Translations under genes and position numbers: made by a program
Part shown: piece after piece, positions 1 through 10,038 of the stretch
How the letters are laid out: every line of letters begins with the position of its first letter
Position numbering within the stretch: the first letter of the stretch is position 1
Notes under the pieces: model-generated
Told to the model about the DNA's origin: nothing
What the model saw: only the letters and a program-made list of their open reading frames with translations
Database searches by the model: none
Assembly (NCBI RefSeq): GCF_900156735.1
Contig: NZ_FTOL01000013.1
Location: 1-64,000 of the forward strand
DNA length: 64,000 bases
Origin: Chryseobacterium ureilyticum
GTDB lineage: Bacteria; Bacteroidota; Bacteroidia; Flavobacteriales; Weeksellaceae
Direction: 5' to 3'

Positions 1-1130
1 GGATAAGTATCATAGTAGTTGATACTTAAAATGGTTTCAATATCAACAAAATATCCATTACTATATTGAATCTGCATCCCGTTTTTAGTAAATCCGGAAC
101 CATTTCTTGCCTCTACGATGATAAGGTTTTCTGCCTGAGACTGCATACTTGTTCTGCTTCCTCCTCCAATAATCCCAGTATAAGCAACTCTTCCCAATGA
201 TTCATATTTAGTAATCAGCCATTTATTCTTCTCTCGCATATTAGCATCCTGAGTCATGATAAGTCTATCGGCTTTGTCATACACCATAAATTCCCAGCCT
301 TTGCCAGGAAGTTTCTTTTCTACAAGTCTCCCTCTTCCATCATAACGATATTGGTAAGCTAACGCCTCCTGATCATCCCATTGCCAATGTACTTTCTTGG
401 ATAGCATAGGCGGAATTACCCATGCTAACTGGTCATATTCGTTATATACATAATAAGTATCTGCATTTTCTGTCCCGCTTAAAACTTTTCTTATAACAAG
501 AACTTGCTCCTTACCATTTTTGAATTCAATGGTTTTGTTGCCGTCTTCATCGGTAATGATGTTTTTATACAATTGTCCTGCTCCATACATTCCCCCATAT
601 TCAATGGTTGATTTTGTAGCTCCATTTTCCCAGGTGGTAGTGGTGAACATTTTTATAACTTCCCCATCAATATTGGCATCATAGTCAAATTTCACAGGCT
701 TTCCCGTCCAGTCATTTCCTACCTGAATCTGTTGCTGGATTCTGTCCAAAGGAGACTTCTCCAATGCTTTTTCAGAATAGATTTTCTCTCCACCATAGAT
801 GGAAGAAGCATTTCCCAGAGGAGAGGTATAAATTCCACCTGACTGCGTTCCTGATTGAGGAATGGGAAGAAAGTCTTTTGCCTGTCTTCCAAACTGGTCA
901 TATTCGATATGAGTGACAACATCTTTTCCTTGGGGAGAGGCTTTTACACCAATCACCTGCTTAGGTCTACCAAGCCCATCAAAATATTGAATAGTTTCAG
1001 AAGATTTTGTAGCCTGGGTTCCACTATAATCCAGATACGTTTTTATTTGAACATAGTTTTCGGTGTTGGATACCTGTGCTTTTACAGTCCCCAACATCAG
1101 AAATGCTATGGGAATTATGAATTTTTTCAT
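1..1130 (-). CDS. DUF6443 / RHS-like protein, 5' part (runs off left edge)
   Basis: The frame opens at an ATG at 1130 and stays open to the window edge, so at least 376 residues are present and the C-terminal part is missing. It starts with a signal peptide (MKKFIIPIAFLMLGTVKAQ). The next segment, with QYFDGLGRPKQVIG and IEYDQFGRQAKDFLPIPQ, is the DUF6443 signature that opens large RHS/YD-repeat surface proteins of Bacteroidota. The start lies 6 nt after the stop of the broken gene upstream, so the two are probably co-transcribed. Such proteins usually continue into YD repeats and a variable C-terminal toxin-like tip, which cannot be seen here. Family assignment is fairly sure; function is inferred. 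Confidence 0.8.
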   Translation of the reverse strand, partial: MKKFIIPIAFLMLGTVKAQVSNTENYVQIKTYLDYSGTQATKSSETIQYFDGLGRPKQVIGVKASPQGKDVVTHIEYDQFGRQAKDFLPIPQSGTQSGGIYTSPLGNASSIYGGEKIYSEKALEKSPLDRIQQQIQVGNDWTGKPVKFDYDANIDGEVIKMFTTTTWENGATKSTIEYGGMYGAGQLYKNIITDEDGNKTIEFKNGKEQVLVIRKVLSGTENADTYYVYNEYDQLAWVIPPMLSKKVHWQWDDQEALAYQYRYDGRGRLVEKKLPGKGWEFMVYDKADRLIMTQDANMREKNKWLITKYESLGRVAYTGIIGGGSRTSMQSQAENLIIVEARNGSGFTKNGMQIQYSNGYFVDIETILSINYYDTY

Positions 1131-1136
1131 CGGTTA

Positions 1137-4100
1137 TTAGTTTTTATAGTTGTACTTCATTTCCTTCAGCACTTTTCCATCCACATCCACTACTTTCTCA
1201 AGCCTGTTTGCGGAATCATAAAGATATAATTCCCTGATTCCTGATGGTGGAGTGATGCTTCTTACTCCAATCAATGGATCATAAGTATAGGTTGTAATAT
1301 GAAAACCAGTAAGGTTAGGATTATTTTTGAAATCATTTAATGCTTTGAGTAAAATTGTCTCATCATTATTGGTCCCAACAATTCCTGCATCTGTGTCAGA
1401 AGCATTAACAATATCATTAATATAGGGTAGAATCTGTTCATAATTAGCTCCTTCAACCTTAGCAATTGGTAATGTATTATTATATCCCCAAACAATAGAT
1501 ACAGGATTATTGCTGTTCCCATTTGCATCGGGTTTAGAATTATATTGGAGAAGATTTCCGGTAATAGGACTATATAATTTGTATAATATATCCGTAGCTA
1601 GAATATTTTTTTGAACATCAAGACTAGATACACTGATAGGCAATGGTAACCCTGCTGTTTTATTAGCTTCAGTATCAGAACTTGGATAAAGAGTTACTGT
1701 TTTTGAAATAGTTTTTCCTATATCTGTTGAGTTTAGTTTTTTAACTACAGTTGTTTCCATAGGAATACCAATCATATTTTTATTAATTAAAAACTGATTT
1801 CCTTTTTCATGTGCATATTGATATGTTGTTTCCTGAATCGATTTATCAGGAAAAGTAATCTTCTGTAATGTAGGCTGAATATGAGAAGGATTATTATAAA
1901 GATATTCTGTCTCTGTTCTTAATAGTTTTCCATTCATGTTTTCTTCCACAACCTCTCTGTCTTTATTTACCTGAGCTGATACTAATTTTTTACCATAAAA
2001 CTCAAAATTTGCAGCAGCGTTTCGTACAGAACCTCCGCAACCTAAATAATATTCGGGGCTGGTAGCAAAAAACTGATAACTCATCTTATGAAATTCATTT
2101 GGCTTAGTTGGTGCTGTAAAATCCAAGCCTGATTCTATTTGTTGACTCGAAGGTGTTTGAATAAATGAATAATCATTGGATATAGTTTTGAGAGGAACAG
2201 GATTTCCTCTTTCAAAGATCTCCTGTTTTTTTATAAATCCCCTTTTCCAGGAATTATCATTGAACAAAAGATAAGGAGTATCATAATATAGCTTTCCATC
2301 ATCCTCATCATAGAATGTATATATAGTCTTTCCATTATCAATCCCATTATTTGTGATACTTTCGGTAACTTTAGAATAAAATACTGTAGTACCATTATAT
2401 CCCAAAATATCACTAATTGACATACTATAATATTTTGCGAGATTAAAATATTTATCAAGTACTTTACAAAATTCCGGATAATATTTAAAGCTATATCCAC
2501 GTTCCAGTTCATAAGTAATTGGCTTATCATAAAGCTTCCCTGTTGAAATATTATTTTCATCATTGTAATTAATACTTTTAGTAATAAGGGGGCTTCCATT
2601 ATGATCTTTTGAGATAACCTTTGCAATTCTAACACCTCCAACTGCTAAATTTTTTCGCCCTGAGTTTGTTACCACCTCTTCTTCAGCATACAAACGTATA
2701 TAAGGATCTGAAAGCCCACGTGCTGATAAAGTCATAGAATAAGAACCTGGTTCTAGAATGAGATCTGCTTCCCCTCTACCTGTCATCGGAGGTAATGGAA
2801 TCATTACATTTCTTCTTTTATCAGTTATATCATAAAATACTTGAGCTTCTGCTGTCTGTCCTCCTTCCTGAAAAGGAATATCATAGGTTAGCAAGAATTT
2901 AGTACGTTTGGGTACTTCGAAATTTTCAGTTTTATTAAAGTCACCATTATTTGATTCTTCATAACTATAAAAAATTCCAATACTTGTAACCTCCACGCCA
3001 TACTCCTTATAATAAGGTTCATCATAAGTATTATTTTCATAAAAGAACTCATCACTTCCTTTTGTAGGGTAAATAATTTCTTTCAGTAAGGTGGTCTCAC
3101 TACTACCCAAATTAGGTTTTTTCCCTCCGTAATAGTAATACAATCTAAAATCTTTAAAATTATATCTTCCACCACCGTCTCTGCTATAATACCCCCAAAA
3201 GTCCTTACTTTCATTATTCTTTTCAGGTATTGATTCCTCATTATACCTGAATGAATATCGTTTCTCATTGATCTTAACTGAATTAAGCTTAAGCCATGTT
3301 GTTCTATCATTCATAAGAGTTCCACTATTCATAGACTGAAAATAAGACTGATCAAACTCTGCTGCTGTAAAGCGATTTCCTCCATCCTGAATTTTAATTT
3401 TATCCAAGGCTGCAATTTTTCTTGTAAAATCATTTTTTACATCTACACGTGGGGTACTTTTATATTCAAAAGAAACTTTTGTCTGTGCATTCACTTTAAT
3501 TTCCTTTAAAATGGGAAGAGTATGTTTAATGTTTAGTAACTTTAGATAAATATTTTACTTCAAATGAATTAGAATAGAGATCGGTTGGAATATCATAAAC
3601 ATCTTTAGTACTTCCCTTCATATATGTAGTCGCATTATCATAAGCATAATCAACATAATCATACAGAAAATCAATAATATCAGTTTTTGTCTTAATTTTT
3701 GAGAGATAGAAATTATTATAGATCAGATTTCCACCGCTATAAGGATAATAACCGTTCAACATTTGCATATCCGATTGTAAGGTAACATCATCCTGAATAG
3801 CATATTCATAAATATTACCCTGGATATCTGTTATAATAAATTTAAGACCATCAAATTGTATTTTTTCTTTGCCTACAGGCATTTGCTTTCCATTAAAATC
3901 TTTATCTAAAAAGAATTTACTACTCTTCCCGGGATAAGAAAAATGAAAAATATCCGGTTCTGTATCTATACCACTTACAGGATTTCGCATAAAAGTACCT
4001 TGTTCTTCCAATCTCGCATTTGAATTATCTCTTAGAAGAGCATATTCTGGATAATTGGCGGCTCCTGGATTTACAAAATCTACTTTTACTGGTGCATCTA

Positions 4101-4473
4101 CAGGAAATCCATTAGGAAAAGCTGAATACTCTTTTGGTGAATGAAGATCATCCAAACCATTTACCTTATGCGAAATCTTCCCTCCTACTTCCAGATCCCA
4201 TCCTAATCCAATATTAGATGCATTATCACCAGATTTAAATCCTGTAGATGTATAATTAAGAGTAATTGGGATTTCAAAATCTCTAACCTTTAATGTGTAT
4301 ATATTTAAAGGATAATTAATTGCTCCGGAAGAATAGTTGATCGGAATATCAACTCTTTTTACCAATCCTGACATTTCAGGAGTAGTAGGAACTATATTTT
4401 TTATATTTCCCAATTGGGCATAAAAACTCTGAGTAGCTAATAACGAAGCTACAAATATTATATTTTTTTTCAT
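1137..4473 (-). pseudogene. RHS-locus partner protein, frameshifted by a 7-bp duplication
   Basis: Two open stretches belong to one gene of about 1,110 codons. The 5' part (4473 to 3526) has a signal peptide (MKKNIIFVASLLATQSFYAQ) and a beta-rich start typical of the protein encoded before DUF6443 genes in Chryseobacterium. It ends at a TAA at 3526-3528. The 3' part (to 1137) includes YD-like motifs such as TYTYDPLIGVRSITPPSGI and LYLYDSANRLEKVVDVDGK. The 7-bp unit ATGTTTA occurs twice in tandem at 3522-3535. Removing one copy rejoins the frames as ...VTKHTLPILKEIKVNAQ..., with no stop. The 3' part could restart from a GTG at 3494 but would have no signal peptide. Either a recent mutation or an assembly error. 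Confidence 0.85.
3522..3535. repeat. 7-bp tandem duplication that breaks the RHS-partner gene
   Basis: Plus-strand ATGTTTA at 3522-3528 is followed at once by ATGTTTA at 3529-3535. On the coding (minus) strand this reads TAAACAT twice and creates the in-frame TAA. A single copy gives Thr-Lys-His-Thr-Leu-Pro and restores one continuous frame. Polymerase slippage would be the simplest cause. Confidence 0.9.
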
Positions 4474-4475
4474 GG

Positions 4476-4655
4476 TTATTTCTTAATCAGCTTCGCATTC
4501 GCTGTTTTGTTATCATTAGTTTTTATAGTAATTACATAAGCTCCCTGAACCAACGCCTGAGTAGAGGATTTAATGTCCTTCTGCCAGAGAACTTCCTGAG
4601 CAGACACACTTAAGACTGTACATAATGTATATGCACCAAGATAGATTTTTTTCAT
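4476..4655 (-). pseudogene. 59-aa remnant of a T9SS protein (signal peptide joined to sorting-domain end)
   Basis: A short frame begins MKKIYLGAYTLCTVLSVSAQ, a normal export signal, then EVLWQKDIKSSTQ, then ALVQGAYVITIKT and a tail ending NAKLIKK, which is the very end of a T9SS type A sorting domain. Full-length relatives that I recall in Chryseobacterium have several hundred residues between the STQ and the ALVQG. This looks like an in-frame internal deletion, probably between short repeats around ACTCAGG. It is first in the RHS locus, 2 nt before the next start. It could still make a small exported peptide, but too little of the sorting domain remains to expect T9SS export. Confidence 0.65.
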
Positions 4656-4803
4656 CCTTTGTGTTTTTGTGTTTTTAATTCAATAATTATTCTTAATTAA
4701 TCGCCATAAATGTATTTATTCTAATAAACAAATCACATAAAAATGATTTAATACTTATATTTTCAATAATTAATTTATTTATATCATTATCAATCTCTTT
4801 AGA

Positions 4804-4838
4804 CAAAAGTATATCCAGAAAACGTCAAAACTTGACGT
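4804..4838 (-). promoter_or_regulatory. Promoter of the RHS locus with adjacent palindrome
   Basis: On the minus strand TACTTTTG (4811-4804) matches the -7 motif TAnnTTTG. Just upstream lies the inverted repeat ACGTCAA-aac-TTGACGT (4822-4838), which would cover the region between the -7 and -33 sites. It could be an operator. The rest of the gap 4656-4976 holds no gene that I can support. Confidence 0.5.
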
Positions 4839-4949
4839 ATAATTTATATCAGTTGAAACCATAAAAAAAGAAAAAGGAGTACCCAAATTGCATCTTAAAC
4901 TCAAAAACAAAATTCAAAACCTTCAACAATGATTCTCAAAAAATTTCTA

Positions 4950-4957
4950 TATTTTTG
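4950..4957 (+). promoter_or_regulatory. -7 box for ggt
   Basis: TATTTTTG matches TAnnTTTG 19 nt before the ATG at 4977. It lies downstream of the alternative ATG at 4929, so that longer start would not be on the transcript. Confidence 0.6.
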
Positions 4958-4976
4958 TTATAAGAAAAACAATCAT

Positions 4977-6665
4977 ATGAAGAAGATTTTAATTGCATCA
5001 ATCCTAATAACCAGTCAATTAAGCTGGGCTCAATTTACAGACATCAATATTGTAAAGGAAGTAAAGGTTAAAAATAAAGGCGTAGTAGTATCTGCTCATC
5101 CTTTGGCAAGTGAAGCCGGGGCAAAGATCCTCAGAATGGGAGGAAATGCTTACGATGCTATTACTGCTACCCAATATGCATTGGCTGTAGTATATCCTCA
5201 GGCAGGAAACATTGGAGGTGGCGGATTTTTAGTGGGTGTAAAAAACAGTGGTGAAAAATTCACGCTGGATTACAGAGAAACAGCTCCTAAAAAAGCTTCA
5301 AGAGATATGTACCTCGATAAAAAAGGCAAAGCAGACACAGATTTATCCCAGAATGGAAGACTTGCTGTAGGTATTCCGGGAAGTATTGCTGGCTTTTTTG
5401 CCACTTTGAAATATTGTAAACTTCCGATGGAAAAGATCATTCAACCGGCTATTGATCTTGCAGAACAGGGATTCGCTATAACGGAACAGGAAGCTGATAT
5501 GCTGAATAACAACAGGGAGCATTTTAAAAAACATAATAAATCTTCTACCATATTCGTAAAGGATACCCCTTGGAAAGCTGGAGACCTTTTAGTTCAGAAG
5601 GATCTGGCAGAAACTTTAAAATTAATTCAAAAGCTTGGAGCAAAAGGATTTTATGAAGGGAAAACAGCAGATCTTCTGATTGCCGAAATGAAAAGAGGAA
5701 ACGGAATCATCACCCTTGAAGACCTTAAAAACTATAAAGTTGCGGAAAGAAAAGCTTTAGAATTTGACTATAAAGGAAATAATGTCGTTTCAATGCCTTT
5801 ACCATCAAGCGGAGGTCTTCTCCTTGCTCAAATGTTGAGAATGGCTAGCTTTGAAAACCTTGAAAAATACCAGCAGAATTCTACAAAAGCCGTTCAGATC
5901 ATGGCTGAAGCAGAAAGAAGAGCTTTTGCCGACCGTGCAGAATACATGGGTGATCCAGACTTTATCGAAGATAAAACACCCTACCTTATTTCTGATGAAT
6001 ATTTAAAAAACAGATGGAAAAGCTTCAGTTTTGATAAGGCAACACCCAGTTCAGAAGTAGGAAAAATCATAGCACAGCCTAAGGAATCAACACAAACCAC
6101 GCATATCTCTGTTCTTGATAAGGATGGAAATGCTGCTTCTGTAACCACCACTCTAAACGGATATTACGGAAGTAAAGTCTTGGTAACAGGCGCAGGGTTC
6201 TTTTTAAATAATGAAATGGATGATTTCTCTATCAAACCAGGTGTTCCGAATATGTTTGGAGCAGTAGGCGGCGAAGCAAACTCTATCCAGCCTAACAAAA
6301 GAATGCTTTCTTCCATGACGCCTACGATTCTTCTTAAAAACGGGAAGCCTTATATGGTTGTAGGTACGCCGGGAGGAACCACTATTCCGACATCTGTTTA
6401 TCAATCTATTGTAAATGTGGTAGATTTTAAGCTGAATGCCAATATTTCCGTAAATGCACCGAAATTTCACCATCAATGGCTACCGGAAACTATAAAAGTA
6501 GAAAACAATTTCCCTGAAAGTACAATCGCTGAACTGGAAAAGAAAAATTATACTATTGAAAAAGTAAAACAAATCGGAAAAACTGAAATCATTGTCCTGG
6601 ATGAAAATGGAAACATTCACGCTGTGGCAGATGGTCGTGGTGACGATTCTGTGGCAGTAGAATAA
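4977..6665 (+). CDS. ggt: Gamma-glutamyltransferase precursor
   Basis: Transfers or hydrolyses the gamma-glutamyl group of glutathione and related peptides, normally in the periplasm. The chosen start gives a signal peptide (MKKILIASILITSQLSWAQ) and a precursor of 562 residues, usual for the family. The N-terminal part has the conserved AGNIGGGGFLVG. The TTHISVLDKDGNAASVTTT segment marks the autoprocessing site, with the nucleophile Thr at about residue 374 starting the small subunit. SSMTPTILLKNGKPYMVVGTP and the GGTTIP loop follow. It is monocistronic with its own promoter and a strong terminator. Confidence 0.95.
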   Translation: MKKILIASILITSQLSWAQFTDINIVKEVKVKNKGVVVSAHPLASEAGAKILRMGGNAYDAITATQYALAVVYPQAGNIGGGGFLVGVKNSGEKFTLDYRETAPKKASRDMYLDKKGKADTDLSQNGRLAVGIPGSIAGFFATLKYCKLPMEKIIQPAIDLAEQGFAITEQEADMLNNNREHFKKHNKSSTIFVKDTPWKAGDLLVQKDLAETLKLIQKLGAKGFYEGKTADLLIAEMKRGNGIITLEDLKNYKVAERKALEFDYKGNNVVSMPLPSSGGLLLAQMLRMASFENLEKYQQNSTKAVQIMAEAERRAFADRAEYMGDPDFIEDKTPYLISDEYLKNRWKSFSFDKATPSSEVGKIIAQPKESTQTTHISVLDKDGNAASVTTTLNGYYGSKVLVTGAGFFLNNEMDDFSIKPGVPNMFGAVGGEANSIQPNKRMLSSMTPTILLKNGKPYMVVGTPGGTTIPTSVYQSIVNVVDFKLNANISVNAPKFHHQWLPETIKVENNFPESTIAELEKKNYTIEKVKQIGKTEIIVLDENGNIHAVADGRGDDSVAVE

Positions 6666-6695
6666 ATACTACATTACTTCCAATACATTATATAG

Positions 6696-6750
6696 CTTCG
6701 GCTTCATTCCTTAGACAGAGAGGTCTTTCGAATGAAGCCGAAGTTTTTTA
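6696..6750 (+). terminator. Terminator after ggt
   Basis: CTTCGGCTTCATTC (6696-6709) pairs perfectly with GAATGAAGCCGAAG (6730-6743), followed by six T residues. Confidence 0.85.
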
Positions 6751-6853
6751 TATGCTATCAAACATAACTAGCAGATCAATTTTCATGACTTTTGTCAGTT
6801 TTTTAGATGAAATTTCTTAATTTTCGCCCTTAAAAAAACAAAACGACTGTTCA

Positions 6854-8152
6854 TTGAAAACAAAACCTATACACAATCAGCTTTATTTTCAGGTAATTAT
6901 AGCAATCACAGCCGGTGTTTTACTGGGGAAATTTTATCCTGAGCTGGGAGAAAAAATGAAACCTTTAGGAGATGGCTTTATCAAATTGGTAAAGATGATC
7001 ATCGCTCCGGTAATTTTCATTACCCTTACTTTAGGGATCGCCCACATGACAGATCTTAAAAAGGTGGGAAGAATTGCCATAAAAGCAATGATTTACTTTT
7101 TCACTTTCTCTACTCTCGCTCTTATCATTGGGCTTGTGGTTGGGAATCTTCTACAACCAGGACATGGTCTGAATATTGACCCGGCAACCCTTTCGGGAGA
7201 TGTCTCAGAATATCAGCAGAAAGCTCATGAATCTACTCTCACAGGATTTATCATGAATATCATTCCCGAAACCTTATTTAGTCCTTTGGTAGGTGAAAAT
7301 ATTCTTCAGGTACTTCTTGTTGCGATTTTAATGGGGGTTGCACTGGTTTTAACAAAAGAAAAAAGTCAGAAAGTAACTGATCTTCTGCAGGATTTATCAG
7401 CTCCGATATTCAAAATTGTTCATATTTTGATGAAGCTTGCTCCCATAGGTGCTTTTGGAGCCATGGCATTTACCATCGGGAAATATGGACTTCATTCTAT
7501 TCTGAATCTTATATTCCTGGTTGCTACATTCTATATTACGTCTATTCTTTTTGTGATTTTAGTATTGGGAGCAGTGGCTTGGTATAATGGATTCAATATT
7601 TTTAAACTATTATTTTATCTGAAAGAAGAGCTTCTTTTAGTTTTGGGAACAAGTTCTTCGGAATCTGCTCTTCCGGGAATCATGGAAAAAATGGAAAAAG
7701 CAGGCTGCTCACGGGCAATTGTAGGTCTTGTGGTTCCTACCGGCTATTCTTTTAACCTTGATGGAACGAATATTTATATGACCCTTGCCTCTCTGTTTAT
7801 CGCTCAGGCACTCAATATTCATCTTCCTATTGAAAAACAATTGATGCTTCTTTTGGTAGCTATGTTAAGTTCAAAAGGTGCAGCTGGTGTTACAGGTGCA
7901 GGTTTTGTGACATTAGCCGCAACATTGGCTGTGGTTCCGGAAATTCCAATTGCGGGAATGACTTTAATTCTTGGAATTGATAAATTTATGAGTGAATGCC
8001 GCGCTTTAACAAATGTGATTGGAAACTCTGTCGCAACTGTTGTAGTGGCAAACTGGGAGAAACAATTGGATAAAGAACAACTGCAATATTGTCTTGACAA
8101 CCCAAATAAGATTGAAAAGGAATTGGAAGGATTATTTTCAAATAAAAAGTAA
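6854..8152 (+). CDS. dctA: Sodium/proton:C4-dicarboxylate symporter (DAACS family)
   Basis: Inner-membrane carrier of the dicarboxylate/amino acid:cation symporter family, probably for succinate, fumarate or malate. The 432-residue protein has about eight membrane helices, a serine-rich re-entrant loop (GTSSSESALPG) and the substrate-site motif GYSFNLDGTNIYMTLA, followed by SSKGAAGVTGAGF. The frame begins at a TTG codon (6854); no better ATG precedes the first conserved residues. Substrate is inferred from family resemblance; a glutamate or other amino acid carrier of the same family is the main alternative. Confidence 0.85.
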   Translation: MKTKPIHNQLYFQVIIAITAGVLLGKFYPELGEKMKPLGDGFIKLVKMIIAPVIFITLTLGIAHMTDLKKVGRIAIKAMIYFFTFSTLALIIGLVVGNLLQPGHGLNIDPATLSGDVSEYQQKAHESTLTGFIMNIIPETLFSPLVGENILQVLLVAILMGVALVLTKEKSQKVTDLLQDLSAPIFKIVHILMKLAPIGAFGAMAFTIGKYGLHSILNLIFLVATFYITSILFVILVLGAVAWYNGFNIFKLLFYLKEELLLVLGTSSSESALPGIMEKMEKAGCSRAIVGLVVPTGYSFNLDGTNIYMTLASLFIAQALNIHLPIEKQLMLLLVAMLSSKGAAGVTGAGFVTLAATLAVVPEIPIAGMTLILGIDKFMSECRALTNVIGNSVATVVVANWEKQLDKEQLQYCLDNPNKIEKELEGLFSNKK

Positions 8153-8226
8153 ATACCAATAGTTTATTTTGTTTCGCAAGTGAATAGTGAATATAAAAAC
8201 ACCTTCAATTGCTTCAAAACATGAAC

Positions 8227-9078
8227 TTAAATTAAAATATTCAAGCTCGCCGGCTGTACTTTCACATGAATTGGTGATTCAATCTTATTAAACTCACCGT
8301 CAAGATGCCAGTTTTTTGTATTTACTTTGAATGAAATCTCAGAAACAGGAAGATAAGTAACGTATTCATCATCCTTTAATCTTTTGGTAAACATTCTGAA
8401 AGCGAACAATGCAGAATAGGTCAAAGGAAATTTTTTCACCAAAACCATATCAACCAATCCATCGCTTTTACTTGCGTTAGGTGCAATATAAGCGTTATTC
8501 CCAAACTGACGGGTATTAGCAACATTCAGCATCAGGTATCTGCCGTTGTATTGCTGGTACTGCTCTTCAAGGAAGGTTACTTTTATTGGTTTATAATTAA
8601 AGAATGTCTTCAGCGAAACTTTAATATAGTTTTTGAAACCACGGCTAGTTTTCTCAAACTCCTTCACCACTTTTCCATCGAAACCAGTTCCTGAAACATT
8701 GATGGAAAGCCTATCGTTTACTGTAAATGTATCGATCTTTCTGGACTGTTTTGCTTTAATTTTTTCTAAAAGCTCATCTAAATTTTTACTGAAACGAGTC
8801 TCATTGGAGAATCCATTTCCTGAACCGGCTGGGAAAATAGCCAGAATTTTATCCGTAGAAATCAGGTTTTTTGCTACGGTAGAAATTGTACCATCACCAC
8901 CAATAGCAACAAAAATATCTACCTCATCAAAATGGGTTTTGATGAATTCGTCTGTCCCCGGAATAGATTCAGAGACATAATAGAGAGGATTACCAACTTT
9001 ATTTTTAAGTTCGTTCAAAAACGGCTGATAATTCTTTTTTGCCGAAAAAGGATTGATGATAAAAGCTACTTTTTCCAT
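8227..9078 (-). CDS. Diacylglycerol kinase-family lipid kinase (YegS/BmrU-like)
   Basis: A 283-residue soluble protein with a DAGK catalytic domain: N-terminal INPFSAKK, the nucleotide-binding GGDGT at residues 61-65 and PAGSGNGFSNETR near residue 83. The C-terminal half (SISVSGTGFDG-like segment, DGLVDMVLV, HLDGE) matches the YegS/sphingosine-kinase beta-sandwich. It probably phosphorylates a lipid at the inner face of the membrane; the substrate cannot be told. The -7 box lies only 5 nt from the ATG, so the mRNA may be nearly leaderless. Confidence 0.88.
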   Translation of the reverse strand: MEKVAFIINPFSAKKNYQPFLNELKNKVGNPLYYVSESIPGTDEFIKTHFDEVDIFVAIGGDGTISTVAKNLISTDKILAIFPAGSGNGFSNETRFSKNLDELLEKIKAKQSRKIDTFTVNDRLSINVSGTGFDGKVVKEFEKTSRGFKNYIKVSLKTFFNYKPIKVTFLEEQYQQYNGRYLMLNVANTRQFGNNAYIAPNASKSDGLVDMVLVKKFPLTYSALFAFRMFTKRLKDDEYVTYLPVSEISFKVNTKNWHLDGEFNKIESPIHVKVQPASLNILI

Positions 9079-9083
9079 TACCG

Positions 9084-9091
9084 CAAAAATA
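9084..9091 (-). promoter_or_regulatory. -7 box of the lipid-kinase gene, almost touching the start codon
   Basis: TATTTTTG on the minus strand; 5 nt separate it from the ATG at 9078. It lies next to the terminator hairpin of the neighbouring gene. Confidence 0.6.
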
Positions 9092-9094
9092 GAA

Positions 9095-9119
9095 AATGCT
9101 TCCTGAACCCGGAAGCATT
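9095..9119 (-). terminator. Terminator of the DUF3298 lipoprotein gene
   Basis: AATGCTTCC (9095-9103) pairs perfectly with GGAAGCATT (9111-9119). On the minus strand it is followed by a T-rich run and lies just after the stop at 9123. Confidence 0.75.
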
Positions 9120-9122
9120 AAT

Positions 9123-9947
9123 TTACTTAATTTTCATTCTTTCTTTAAATTCTTCATTTAAAGTTCCTTTCAACTCCTCCCATGAGACAGGAATGACGAT
9201 ATCACCTGCTGCATAAGCGGTAATTTCATAGGGGCTGTAATGAAAATACAGATTTTTGTCATCAAAATAGAAGTTATCTGATGCTGGGATTTTTTCAACC
9301 AACAGCATTTCTGAGTTTTTCACTTCTCCATCTGCATCGGATGCGTTGCCTTTTGTTTTATCAATATTTTTCATTAATAATGCTTCAAGCTTATTGTTTG
9401 GCATTGAAGTAATATCTTTTAATTCCAGTTTTCTATTCTTTTTAAGATCAAAAACCCTTTCTGAAAATCCATATTCCCCATGAGCTCCTCCAATATACGC
9501 TTCTGCTGAATACTGAATATGCATATAATCATTGGCATTGGATTTCAATTTCATATTAGAATGTGAAAACCATTCCTGAACATGACCAAGATCTGAATAC
9601 AGTTCATCATCTTTTTTCATAGAAATGAAATATTTATCTTTTTCTTCTTCCAGGTATTTTTGCATTCCTGTTTTAGAGAAATCACTCAATCCCTTTTCAT
9701 TAAAATAGATACTATCCAACAGCGCTTTATCTTTTAAACCAGGAAACACCAATAGCTTTGAACTGAAAGTAACGGATAATGAATCGCCAACCTTTGTAGA
9801 ACCTTGTGCCTTAACGGAGTCTACAATAAATTCATAAGATTTTTGATTTTCAGTTTTTTCTATAGAGTTTTCCGTTACATCTTTTTTCTTACAGGCAGAA
9901 AAAGCAAAGAATGAAGAAAGGGCTAAAATGGCAATGGTGTTTTTCAT
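9123..9947 (-). CDS. DUF4163/DUF3298 lipoprotein
   Basis: A 274-residue lipoprotein with signal MKNTIAILALSSFFAFSAC and a Cys at the lipobox. I chose this ATG (9947) over an upstream one because it gives a normal lipoprotein signal. The middle contains the YIGGAHGEYG motif typical of DUF4163/DUF3298 proteins (RsiV/PdaC-like extracellular domains), followed by a segment ending YFHYSPYEITAYAAGDIVIPVSWEEL. Members in other phyla bind cell-wall ligands or lysozyme, but the role here is unknown. A terminator lies between it and the operon upstream. Confidence 0.8.
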   Translation of the reverse strand: MKNTIAILALSSFFAFSACKKKDVTENSIEKTENQKSYEFIVDSVKAQGSTKVGDSLSVTFSSKLLVFPGLKDKALLDSIYFNEKGLSDFSKTGMQKYLEEEKDKYFISMKKDDELYSDLGHVQEWFSHSNMKLKSNANDYMHIQYSAEAYIGGAHGEYGFSERVFDLKKNRKLELKDITSMPNNKLEALLMKNIDKTKGNASDADGEVKNSEMLLVEKIPASDNFYFDDKNLYFHYSPYEITAYAAGDIVIPVSWEELKGTLNEEFKERMKIK

Positions 9948-9972
9948 AATCATAATTTGGGATATTGAATGC

Positions 9973-10000
9973 AAAAACCATTCAAAAATGAATGGTTTTT
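9973..10000 (-). terminator. Terminator of the DUF3857 pair
   Basis: AAAAACCATTC (9973-9983) pairs perfectly with GAATGGTTTTT (9990-10000), with T-runs on both sides. It lies about 40 nt after the stop of the upstream minus-strand gene. Confidence 0.75.
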
Positions 10001-10038
10001 AAAAATTATTCTGTTTTTATTTTATTAAGCTGAAAATA

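Noticed and set aside
4929..4976. Longer N-terminus for gamma-glutamyltransferase
   Set aside because: It would put a leader before a perfect signal peptide, and a -7 box lies within it.
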